The translations under genes and the position numbers were made by a program. The notes below the pieces were generated by a model, which worked only from the letters and a program-made list of their open reading frames with translations, had not been told where the DNA came from and ran no database searches. From contig JAVIAB010000025.1 in NCBI GenBank assembly GCA_032433765.1, positions 35,858,782-35,922,781 of the forward strand: 64,000 bases of DNA, in the 5' to 3' direction. This DNA is from Megaustenia siamemsis (lineage: Eukaryota > Mollusca > Gastropoda > Stylommatophora > Ariophantidae). Shown here piece after piece: positions 35,996 through 46,345 of the stretch (the stretch's first letter is position 1; each line of letters starts with the position of its first letter).

Positions 35996-36061
35996 CTACA
36001 GAGAATCCTACATTGTTCTTGGACACACCATACCTTCTATTCTATCACAATAATTATGCTG

Positions 36062-36372
36062 CTTCTAATCTGTCCCATTGATCCACTCAGTTACTGGCTC
36101 TTCTAATCAGTCCCATTGATCCACTCAGTTACTGGCTCTTCTAATCAGTCCCATTGATCCACTCAGTTACTGGCTCTTCTAATCAGTCCCATTGATCCCA
36201 CTCAATTACTGGCTCTTCTAATCTGTCCCATTGATCCCACTCAATTACTGGCTCTTCTAATCTGTCCCATTGATCCACTCAGTTACTGGCTCTTCTAATC
36301 TGTCCCTTTGATCCACTCAGTTACTGGTTCTTCTAATCCATCCCGTTGATCCACTCAGTTACTGGCTCTCAT
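36062..36372. repeat. 38-bp minisatellite, about 8 copies
   Basis: Units contain CTTCTAATCTGTCCCATTGA and TCCACTCAGTTACTGG, with minor variants. Confidence 0.95.
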
Positions 36373-36612
36373 TTTGTAATCCACATATTATCAAACTAAC
36401 ATAACCTACTATTCTCATTATATGTATTTTGATTGCATCTCTTGTTGATTTTGTTTCTCCAAAATATTCAATCACTGTTTTCTTAGTCATGTAGTGTTCA
36501 AGGTTGTCTTGGTGTGTATATTTGTTTTATCTTTATGCATTCACACCCATACAACATTACTTATTTCTTACTTAAGATTGATTTGTACAGTTCATGAATA
36601 TATGTTGCTTAC
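36373..36612 (-). other. Intron sequence of the CAP gene
   Basis: Unique AT-rich sequence immediately downstream, on the minus strand, of the exon ending at 36613. It starts with the donor GTAAGC. No other feature seen. Confidence 0.5.
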
Positions 36613-36704
36613 CACATAATCCATTGACACAAACGCGTACATCATCTGGACATTGTGAGCAAGCATTTCCAGTCTTGAATGGCTTCTCTCCTATGTAGTT
36701 GCCA
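36613..36704 (-). CDS. CAP gene exon: end of CAP domain and Cys-rich hinge
   Basis: A 92-nt exon between acceptor CCCCTAG and donor GTAAGC. It enters in phase 2, completing the glycine codon split from the previous exon, and leaves in phase 1. It encodes GNYIGEKPFKTGNACSQC followed by a segment ending CVNGLC. The GN(Y)xGxxP(F/Y)xxGxxCSxC pattern is the C-terminal end of CAP domains and the start of the cysteine-rich hinge. It completes the CAP2 motif begun in the preceding exon (GPG|GN). An array of 25-bp units begins only about 80 bp upstream of the acceptor. Confidence 0.88.
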
Positions 36705-36783
36705 CTAGGGGCCAGAAAATAAAGAATGATCTTCCTTCAATATTAGTTGGAGACACAAGACTTTGTCTGCTTTCTTTACTGTG

Positions 36784-37797
36784 ATGGGTTTTACTTTCAT
36801 TTGTGTGACTGGGTTTTACTTTCATTTGTGTGACTGGGTTTTATTTTAATGTGTGTGACTGGGTTTTATTTTCATTTGTGTGACTGGGTTTTACTTTCAT
36901 TTGTGTGACTGGGTTTTACTTTCATTTGTGTGACTGGGTTTTACTTTCATTTGTGTAACTGGGTTTTATTTTAATATGTGTGACTGGGTTTTATTTTAAT
37001 TTGTGTGACTGGGTTTTACTTTCATTTGTGTGACTGGGTTTTACTTTCATTTGTGTGACTGGGTTTTATTTTAATTTGTGTGACTGGGTTTTACTTTCAT
37101 TTCTGTGACTGGGTATTTCTTTCATATGTGTGACTGGGTTTTACTTTAATTTGTGTGACTGGGTTTTACTTTCATTTCTGTGACTGGGTTTTACTTTCAT
37201 ATGTATGACTGGGTTTTACTTTAATTTGTGTGACTGAGTTTTACTTTTATATGTGTGACTGGGTTTTACTTTCATATGTGTGACTGGGTTTTACTTTAAT
37301 TTGTGTGGCTGGGTTTTACTTTCATTTCTGTGACTGTGTTTTACTTTCATATGTATGACTGCATTTTACTTTAATTTGTGTGACTGGGTTTTACTTTCAT
37401 ATGTGTGACTGGGTTTTACTTTAATTTGTGTGACTGGGTTTTACTTTCATATGTGTGACTGGGTTTTACTTTCATATGTATGACTGGGTTTTGCTTTAAT
37501 TTGTGTGACTGGGTTTTACTTTCATATGTGTGACTGGGTTTTACTTTAATTTGTGTGACTGGGTTTTACTTTCATTTGTGTGACTGGTTTTACTTTAATT
37601 TGTGTGACTGGGTTTTACTTTCATATGTGTGACTGGGTTTTACTTTAATTTGTGTGACTGGGTTTTACTTTCATTTGTGTGACTGTGTTTTACTTTAATT
37701 TGTGTGACTGGGTTTTACTTTCATATGTGTGACTGGGTTTTACTTTAATTTGTGTGACTGGGTTTTACTTTCATATGTATGACTGGGTTTTACTTTC
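36784..37797. repeat. 25-bp minisatellite, about 40 copies, in CAP gene intron
   Basis: Units are GACTGGGTTTTACTTTCATT plus TGTGT, with TTAATTTGTG, TCATATGTG and TCATTTCTG variants. The order of variants is repeated in blocks of 100-150 bp. Confidence 0.96.
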
Positions 37798-37825
37798 ACT
37801 TTCAATCTCTGACCTCCAAGTGTGA

Positions 37826-40800
37826 GACATTAGGAACCTTACAGCTACTATCACCTATAATGATAGTGTGAGATGTTAAGAACTCTACAACTACTATCAC
37901 CTATAATGATAGTGTGAGATGTTAAGAACTCTACAACTACTATCACCTATAATGATAGTGTGAGATGTTAAGAACTCTACAACTACTATCACCTATAATT
38001 ATAGTGTGAGATGTTAAGAACTCTACAACTACTATCACCTATAATTATAGTGTGAGATGTTAAGAACTCTACAACTACTATCACCTATAATTATAGTGTG
38101 AGATGTTAAGAACTCTACAACTACTATCACCTATAATTATAGTGTGAGATGTTAAGAACTCTACAGCTACTATCACCTATAATGATAGTGTGAGGTACTA
38201 AGAACTCTACAGCTACTATCACCTATAATGATAGTGTGAGGTACTAAGAACTCTACAGCTACTATCACCTATAATGATAGTGTGAGGTACTAAGAACTCT
38301 ACAGCTACTATCACCTATAATGATAGTGTGAGGTACTAAGAACTCTACAGCTACTATCACCTATAATGATAGTGTGAGGTACTAAGAACTCTACAGCTAC
38401 TATCACCTATAATGATAGTGTGAGAAACTAAGAACTCTACAACTACTATCACCTATAATTATAGTGTGAGATGTTAAGAACTCTACAACTACTATCACCT
38501 ATAATTATAGTGTGAGATGTTAAGAACTCTACAACTACTATCACCTATAATGATAGTGTGAGATGTTAAGAACTCTACAGCTACTATCACCTATAATTAT
38601 AGTGTGAGATGTTAAGAACTCTACAACTACTATCACCTATAATTATAGTGTGAGATGTTAAGAACTCTACAACTACTATCACCTATAATTATAGTGTGAG
38701 ATGTTAAGAACTCTACAGCTACTATCACCTATAATGATAGTGTGAGATACTAAGAACTCTACAACTCCTATCACCTATAATGATAGTGTGAGGTGTTAAG
38801 AACTCTACAACTACTATCTCCTATAATGATAGTGTGAGATACTAAGAACTCTACAACTACTATCACCTATAATTATAGTGTGAGATGTTAAGAACTCTAC
38901 AGCTACTATCACCTATAATGATAGTGTGAGGTACTAAGAACTCTACAGCTACTATCACCTATAATGATAGTGTGAGATGTTAAGAACTCTACAGCTACTA
39001 TCACCTATAATGATAGTGTGAGGTACTAAGAACTCTACAACTACTATCACCTATAATTATAGTGTGAGATGTTAAGAACTCTACAACTACTATCACCTAT
39101 AATTATAGTGTGAGATACTAAGAACTCTACAACTACTATCACCTATAATGATCGTGTGAGATGTTAAGAACTCTACAGCTACTATCACCTATAATGATAG
39201 TGTGAGATACTAAGAACTCTACAGCTACTATCACCTATAATGATAGTGTGAGATGTTAAGAACTCTACAACTACTATCACCTATAATGATAGTGTGAGAT
39301 ACTAAGAACTCTACAACTACTATCACCTATAATGATAGTGTGAGATGTTAAGAACTCTACAACTACTATCACATATAATGATAGTGTGAGATGTTAAGAA
39401 CTCTACAGCTACTATCACCTATAATGATAGTGTGAGATGTTAAGAACTCTACAGCTACTATCACCTATAATGATAGTGTGAGATGTTAAGAACTCTACAG
39501 CTACTATCACCTATAATGATAGTGTGAGATACTAAGAACTCTACAACTACTATCACCTATAATGATAGTGTGAGGTACTAAGAACTCTACAACTACTATC
39601 ACCTATAATGATAGTGTGAGATGTTAAGAACTCTACAACTACTATCACCTATAATGAAAGTGTGAGATGTTAAGAATTCTACAGCTACTATCACCTATAA
39701 TTATAGTGTGAGATACTAAGAACTCTACAACTACTATCACCTATAATTATAGTGTGAGATGTTAAGAACTCTACAGCTACTATCACCTATAATGATAGTG
39801 TGAGATACTAAGAACTCTACAACTACTATCACCTATAATTATAGTGTGAGATGTTAAGAAGTCTACAGCTACTATCACCTATAATGATAGTGTGAGATAC
39901 TAAGAACTCTACAACTACTATCACCTATAATGATAGTGTGAGGTACTAAGAACTCTACAGCTACTATCACCTATAATGATAGTGTGAGATGTTAAGAACT
40001 CTACAGCTACTATCACCTATAATGATAGTGTGAGGTACTAAGAACTCTACAACTACTATCACCTATAATTATAGTGTGAGATGTTAAGAACTCTACAACT
40101 ACTATCACCTATAATTATAGTGTGAGATACTAAGAACTCTACAGCTACTATCACCTATAATGATAGTGTGAGGTACTAAGAACTCTACAACTACTATCAC
40201 CTATAATTATAGTGTGAGATGTTAAGAACTCTACAACTACTATCACCTATAATTATAGTGTGAGATACTAAGAACTCTACAACTACTATCACCTATAATG
40301 ATAGTGTGAGATGTTAAGAACTCTACAGCTACTATCACCTATAATGATAGTGTGAGATACTAAGAACTCTACAGCTACTATCACCTATAATGATAGTGTG
40401 AGATGTTAAGAACTCTACAACTACTATCACCTATAATGATAGTGTGAGATACTAAGAACTCTACAACTACTATCACCTATAATGATAGTGTGAGATGTTA
40501 AGAACTCTACAACTACTATCACATATAATGATAGTGTGAGATGTTAAGAACTCTACAGCTACTATCACCTATAATGATAGTGTGAGATGTTAAGAACTCT
40601 ACAGCTACTATCACCTATAATGATAGTGTGAGATGTTAAGAACTCTACAGCTACTATCACCTATAATGATAGTGTGAGATACTAAGAACTCTACAACTAC
40701 TATCACCTATAATGATAGTGTGAGGTACTAAGAACTCTACAACTACTATCACCTATAATGATAGTGTGAGATGTTAAGAACTCTACAACTACTATCACCT

Positions 40801-41890
40801 ATAATGAAAGTGTGAGATGTTAAGAATTCTACAGCTACTATCACCTATAATTATAGTGTAGATACTAAGAACTCTACAACTACTATCACCTATAATTATA
40901 GTGTGAGATGTTAAGAACTCTACAGCTACTATCACCTATAATGATAGTGTGAGATACTAAGAACTCTACAACTACTATCACCTATAATGATAATGTGAGG
41001 TACTAAGAACTCTACAGCTACTATCACCTATAATGATAGTGTGAGATGTTAAGAACTCTACAGCTACTATCACCTATAATGATAGTGTGAGGTACTAAGA
41101 ACTCTACAACTACTATCACCTATAATTATAGTGTGAGATGTTAAGAACTCTACAACTACTATCACCTATAATTATAGTGTGAGATACTAAGAACTCTACA
41201 GCTACTATCACCTATAATGATAGTGTGAGATGTTAAGAACTCTACAACTACTATCACCTATAATGATAGTGTGAGATGTTAAGAACTCTACAGCTACTAT
41301 CACCTATAATGATAGTGTGAGATGTTAAGAACTCTACAACTACTATCACCTATAATGATAGTGTGAGGTGTTAAGAACTCTACAACTACTATCACCTATA
41401 ATGATAGTGTGAGGTGTTAAGAACTCTACAGCTACTATCACCTATAATGAAAGTGTGAGATGTTAAGAATTCTACAGCTACTATCACCTATAATGATAGT
41501 GTGAGATGTTAAGAACTCTACAGCTACTATCACCTATAATGATAGTGTGAGATGTTAAGAACTCTACAACTACTATCACCTATAATGATAGTGTGAGATG
41601 TTAAGAACTCTACAGCTACTATCACCTATAATGATAGTGTGAGGTGTTAAGAACTCTACAGCTACTATCACCTATAATGATAGTGTGAGATGTTAAGAAC
41701 TCTACAGCTACTATCACCTATAATGATAGTGTGATATGTTAAGAACTCTACAGCTACTATCACCTATAATGATAGTGTGAGATGTTAAGAACTCTACAGC
41801 TACTATCACCTATAATGATAGTGTGATATGTTAAGAACTCTACAGCTACTATCACCTATAATGATAGTGTGAGATGTTAAGAACTGTAGA
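37826..41890. repeat. 46-bp minisatellite, about 88 copies, with built-in palindromes
   Basis: The unit contains AAGAACTCTACAACTACTAT and CACCTATAATGATAGTGTGA. One form holds the inverted repeat ACTATCA-CCTATAA-TGATAGT. The other (ATTATAG instead of ATGATAG) holds a perfect 12-bp palindrome, CTATAATTATAG. A higher-order period of 1150 bp (25 units) is marked by rare variants: ACATATAATG near 39371 and 40521, and ATAATGAAAG at 39651 and 40801. The whole array lies in one intron of the CAP gene. Confidence 0.96.
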
Positions 41891-41957
41891 ACTACTATAC
41901 CCATGGCACATTTCAACCAAAAAATGCTGGCAAGTGTTTCTATCTAGAGCTCAGAAC

Positions 41958-42205
41958 AACTAAAGATGACATAATAAAGAAAATGTTATGATCAAGTGGG
42001 TTAAGGTCAACTAAAGATGACATAATAAAGAAAATGTTATGATCAAGTGGGTTAAGGTCAACTAAAGATGACATAATAAAGAAAATGTTATGATCAAGTG
42101 GGTTAAGGTCAACTAAAGATGGCAGAATAAATAAAATGTTATGATCAAGTGGTTAAAGGTCAACTAAAGATGACATAATAAAGAAAATGTTAAGATCAAG
42201 CTGGT
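41958..42205. repeat. 51-bp minisatellite, about 5 copies
   Basis: Units contain AACTAAAGATGACATAATAA and ATGTTATGATCAAGTGGGTT. The last copy is diverged. Confidence 0.94.
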
Positions 42206-42967
42206 TAAATTAAATAAGTTCCATGCAGTTTGAAAAGTGTTGCACTAGAGCTGGTCACCATTATTTGAACAGGCTTGTAAGTTGTGGACATAAGGAAGCA
42301 CCAATGACAGGGTTAGAAATCCAGGCTCTGTGATTTCTTATATCAAAACCACATCAAGTAATTTCATCATAGAATGGGTAATTATTTCTATAAGACTTGG
42401 TGTCACTTTGAATGGACAATGTTATTTGTGATATTCAGAGGTAGATTTCTTTCTCAGACTTTGTCATCAATTACCGAGATGTTCCTGAGACAGTGGAGTA
42501 CAAACTTTCAACTGTTAACAAGACTTTCATTATAACTCTCATATAAACTTCAATTCTGGAACAATCTTTAACTCTTACTTATGGTTTTGATGAACTGTAT
42601 TTCAATCCAATTTCGGTTGCAAACGTTTTTCCACAGAGTGCATCTCTCTAAATTTGATTTGTGCAAACCGTCATCAAACCGTATTCTATTTACAAGTCTT
42701 GTATCATCATGGTATTAGTTAAATCTAATTCCTTGTTCAATTATCTAAATATCCATTTATAATATGTTATGTGTTAGATACATATAAACATTTAAATTGA
42801 TATTTCAAACCATTGAAAAATTTTGTTTCTGAAATCTCGTCCGTTGTATTGTTAACAATTTTCCATACTGAAAGAGTTCAAACATGCTCAATATCTAAAG
42901 AAAATCCTCTCCTACATCAACACTTTTCTCTACTGCTTCACTTTTTGCACACTCCACAACTATATTC
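42206..42967. other. Unique intronic region
   Basis: About 760 bp of AT-rich unique sequence within the CAP gene's 7.3-kb intron. I see no exon-like or retroelement-like segment on either strand. Confidence 0.45.
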
Positions 42968-43363
42968 CCAAATTAAGATTTGACATACCTGGATTATCTC
43001 TGTCTAAACTCTGGAACATCTATCAAATGGGAGTTCTGTATATTCGTCTTGTTATATTTTATGTTAAACAAATTAAGATTTGACATTCCTGGATTAGCAG
43101 TCTAAACTCTGGAACATCTATCAAATGTGAGCTCTGTATATTTGTCTTGTTATATTTTATGTGAAACAAATTAAGATTTGACATTCCTGGATTAGCAGTC
43201 TAAACTCTGTAGCATCTATCAAATGTGAGCTCTGTATATTCGACTTGTTATATTTTGTGTTAAACAAATTAAGATTTGACATTCCTGGATTAGCAGTCTA
43301 AACTCTGTAGCATCTATCAAATGTGAGCTCTGTATATTCGACTTGTTATATTTTGTGTTAAAC
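42968..43363. repeat. About 98-bp minisatellite, 4 copies, ending at a LINE tail
   Basis: Copies contain AAATTAAGATTTGACATTCC and ACATCTATCAAATGTGAGCT, with the first copy most diverged. The last copy passes directly into a LINE 3'-end remnant at 43364. Confidence 0.93.
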
Positions 43364-43453
43364 AGTCAATAGTAGAATTGATACAAAGCCCTGAGGACAG
43401 AGAATTGTGGAACAACATGACCACCTACTCCCACCAATATGGCACATGATGAT
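43364..43453 (+). mobile_element. 90-bp LINE 3'-end remnant
   Basis: CAGTCAATAGTAGAATTGAT through ATTGTGGAACAACATGACCA to GGCACATGATGAT aligns with the last about 90 bp of the LINE at 16386-17790 (17696-17785), including the terminal codons and GATGAT start. It directly follows a 98-bp array. Confidence 0.82.
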
Positions 43454-43584
43454 ACTCGTGTAGCTTCCTCTCTCACTGGTTTCACATTGACAACCCCCAC
43501 AATCCCCCAGGCTTATCACAGTGTTCTCAAGTAGTGAGCCAACCCAATCAATCCAATTATTGACTGTTGTCAATTTTTCAGGAG

Positions 43585-43790
43585 GTGCGCGTGGCCGTGC
43601 GGCTAAAACCACTGTTCCGCTGGCTGAAAAGCTGACGTTCGGTGTTCAAAGCCCGCGGTAGACAGAAAAGATTTTTTCTATCGGGGGTGAAATAAAAATC
43701 CTGAGTCGCACACGTCGTGGCGACTGCTTGACCAAGCGGCCTTTATCCCTCAGGTTCTATCGTTGCCCCCCGACATACACCAGCAATGGT
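43585..43790 (+). mobile_element. tRNA-Ser/Leu-like SINE (family 3)
   Basis: The head GTGCGCGTGGCCGTGCGGCT resembles the start of type II tRNAs (GTGGCC...). After 60 bp the B-box-like GGTGTTCAAAGCCC follows, with extra sequence between as for a long variable arm. The body contains TCGGGGGTGAAATAAAAATC and ends near CATACACCAGCAATGG. No TSD was identified. Only one copy is in this window, so the boundaries are approximate. Confidence 0.6.
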
Positions 43791-44049
43791 ACTATGTGTC
43801 ATAAAGATAGTCAATTTTCCAATCACTGCAATCATGGTATCAGGAGGCTAAACATGTACAAACGTTTTATATAGCTCTCTCTTATTCAATATCCAATGTG
43901 CCATTTGCCAGTACCACATGGGAGCAACATGTGTGATATGGGTAGGTTAGAGCAATTGTGCCAATATTGGTCTGGTATTGTCTCCTATACTATTTTTACT
44001 TGAATCAGTCACTAACAGCTGCCCACATTATTCTTAAGTTTCTCCTTAC
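43791..44049 (-). other. Intron sequence of the CAP gene
   Basis: Unique sequence following, on the minus strand, the donor GTAAGG of the exon ending at 44050. Nothing else recognised. Confidence 0.5.
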
Positions 44050-44156
44050 CCTGGCCCATACTGGCACACAACGAAGTAGCCAGCAAAAGGAGCACCCTTG
44101 ATTTTGCTGCAATACTTGACACCACAACCAACAGCCTTGCTGTCAGCCCACACAAC
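44050..44156 (-). CDS. CAP gene exon: CAP1 end and CAP2 motif
   Basis: A 107-nt exon, acceptor CCTTCTTGAG, donor GTAAGG. It enters in phase 0 and leaves in phase 2. It begins VVWADSKAVGCGVKYC and ends YFVVCQYGPG. VVWA directly continues the HYTQ at the end of the previous exon, giving the CAP1 signature GHYTQVVW. YFVVCQYGPG plus GN of the next exon is the CAP2 signature. The AVGCG block is the usual strand with a disulphide cysteine. An unrelated 64-codon ORF in another frame covers the same bases. Confidence 0.92.
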
Positions 44157-44267
44157 CTCAAGAAGGAAGCAACAATAAACTGAAAATATTTCACAAATAA
44201 CAACACAGAGACGTTTTATCTATAGCTACATTCAATAATACTGTTATGTGCAATAATATATTCAATA

Positions 44268-45090
44268 TATGATATACAACTTATGATATACAACATAGGA
44301 TATACAACATAGGATATACAACATGGGATATACAACATAGGATATACAACATAGGATATACAACATAGGATATACAACATATGATGTGTAACATAGGATA
44401 TACAACATAGTATATACAACATAGGATATACAACATGGGATATACAACATAGGATATACAACATAGGATATGCAACATAGGATATACAACATAGGATATA
44501 CAACATAAGATATACAACATAGAATATGCAACATATGATATACAACATAGGATTTACAACATGAGATATACAACAGGATATGCAACATGGGATATACAAC
44601 ATAGGATATACAACATATGATATACAACATAGAATATACAACAGGATAAACAACATGGGATATACAAGATATGACATACGACATGGGATATATAACATGG
44701 GATATACAGCATGAGATATACAACATGGGATATACAACATGAGATGTACAACATAGGATATACAACATGGGATATACAACATAGGATATGCAACAGGATA
44801 TGCAACATGGGATGTACAACATAGGATATACAACATAGGATATGCAACATGAGATATACAACATATGATATACAACATAGAATATGCAACATATGATATA
44901 CAACATAGGATATACACCATAGGATATACAACATGGGATATACAACATAGAATATACAACATATGATATACAACATGGGATATACAACATAGGATATACA
45001 ACATAGGATATACAACATGGGATATACAACATAGGATATACAACATGGGATATACAACATAGGATATACAACATAGGATATACAAGATGT
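44268..45090. repeat. 15-bp minisatellite GATATACAACATAGG
   Basis: About 55 copies of GATATACAACATAGG with GGG, ATG and AAT variants and occasional deletions. Five codons per unit keep Tyr/Cys/Ile/Val-rich artificial ORFs open on the minus strand. It begins about 110 bp upstream (minus strand) of a CAP gene exon. Confidence 0.95.
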
Positions 45091-45268
45091 GACCTAATAA
45101 CCTCAACATTTATTGTCTTGTCTGAGAAGAGTGGCCAGTGCACCGAATTGAGAACACAAAAAATACAACAACTTGTTAAAGAAGTAAACAAAAACTATGA
45201 TAACAAACTGAGAATACAAACAAAACCCACAAGACTATATCAAGAAAGATGCACAGATTCTAGACAGG
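45091..45268. other. Spacer, possibly decayed retroelement
   Basis: A-rich unique sequence leading into a LINE fragment. No clear homology before about 45269. Confidence 0.3.
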
Positions 45269-45600
45269 GTTGAAGAATATACTATCTAGAACATAACACA
45301 AGGTGGTAAATGTGAGACAGAAGTAAACAAAAGAAGATTAGAGCAAAAAACAAATTGTTACCAAACAAGAAATAGACACTCCCATCAAAGCAAACAATAG
45401 CAGCAAGTGACTACTTAAGTGTTAAATCTTCTCAAGACTCTTGTATGGTACAGAAACATGGACACTAAGTCAGAAAACAGAAACAAAAATTGAAACCCTT
45501 GAAATGTGGATTTACAGAAGAATGGGAACAATTGGGTGGATAAAGAAGAAAATCAATGAACTTTTTAAAAGAAGTAAACATGGAAAAAAAAATAATAAAA
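45269..45600 (+). mobile_element. Decayed LINE fragment (family of 4572-5445)
   Basis: Plus-strand pieces in shifting frames, GGKCETEVNKRR and then ETWTLSQKTETKIETLEMWI and YRRMGTIGWIKKK, match the blocks DGKCTTEINKRI, ETWTLDKKTEQRIEAFEMWI and YRRIGRIGWKEKK of the LINE at 4572-5445. The segment between them is largely deleted. A second LINE fragment of another family follows. Confidence 0.78.
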
Positions 45601-45614
45601 TCAAATAAGAGAAA

Positions 45615-46345
45615 TAAACTGTATGGAGACAGAAAGATACAGATGCAAGATAAAATGAGCATTCTTGATGAGAGTTCACAACAGCTGGGACTGGAAATAA
45701 ATAGAGATAAGAGCAATATCATGAGAATGAATGCAGTTGGCAATAACCAAATAACTATAGGAGAAATACCTATACTAGACGTACAATCTTACATATATCT
45801 GGGCAGTAATATAGACAAAGAGGGAGGAACAGAGAATGATACCAAAATAAGGATACACACAGCAAGAGGAGCCTACATTGCACCAGGAGACATGGAAATC
45901 CAAAGAAATTAGGTTATATACAAACATAAAAAATTCAGTCCTATAATATGGCTGTGAAACATGGAGAAAAACAAAAATGACAATCACAAAGATACAGATC
46001 TTCATTCATGGTTGCTTGTGCAAAATGAAAGGATGAAAATGGCAGGATAAAATTTACTAGTGTAGGATTATGGAAAAGTACCAACCAAATAGCAGTGGAT
46101 AAAGTGATACAGTGAAGATGATGGCGCTGGATAGGACACAGACTGTGGAAGCCGGCTGAGAGTATTACACGACAGCCCTTTTATGGAATACCCAGGGCAG
46201 GAGACAAAAGGGAAGACCAAAATATACTTTGAGAAAACAGGTGGAAGGAGAGAAAAATATGATGGGAAAGACATGGAATGATCTTAAAAGATTAGCAAGA
46301 CACAGAACAGTGTGGAAAGTGTTTATTGAAGACCTATGCTCCACA
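45615..46345 (+). mobile_element. LINE fragment (family D) whose end seeds an array
   Basis: The plus strand reads MSILDESSQQLGLEINRDKS and DVQSYIYLGSNIDKEGGTEN in one frame (to 45912). It then continues in broken frames through YGCETWRKTK, KMMALDRTQTVEAG and RRQKGRPKYTLRKQ to NDLKRLARHRTVWKVFIEDL and CSTGS plus a stop at about 46352. This is the region after the catalytic motif and the C-terminus of a LINE RT. The last about 38 bp are repeated over 65 times immediately downstream. Confidence 0.85.

Noticed and set aside
44012..44206. 64-codon minus-strand ORF
   Set aside because: It overlaps the CAP exon at 44050-44156 in the wrong frame. The exon's own frame carries the CAP motifs.
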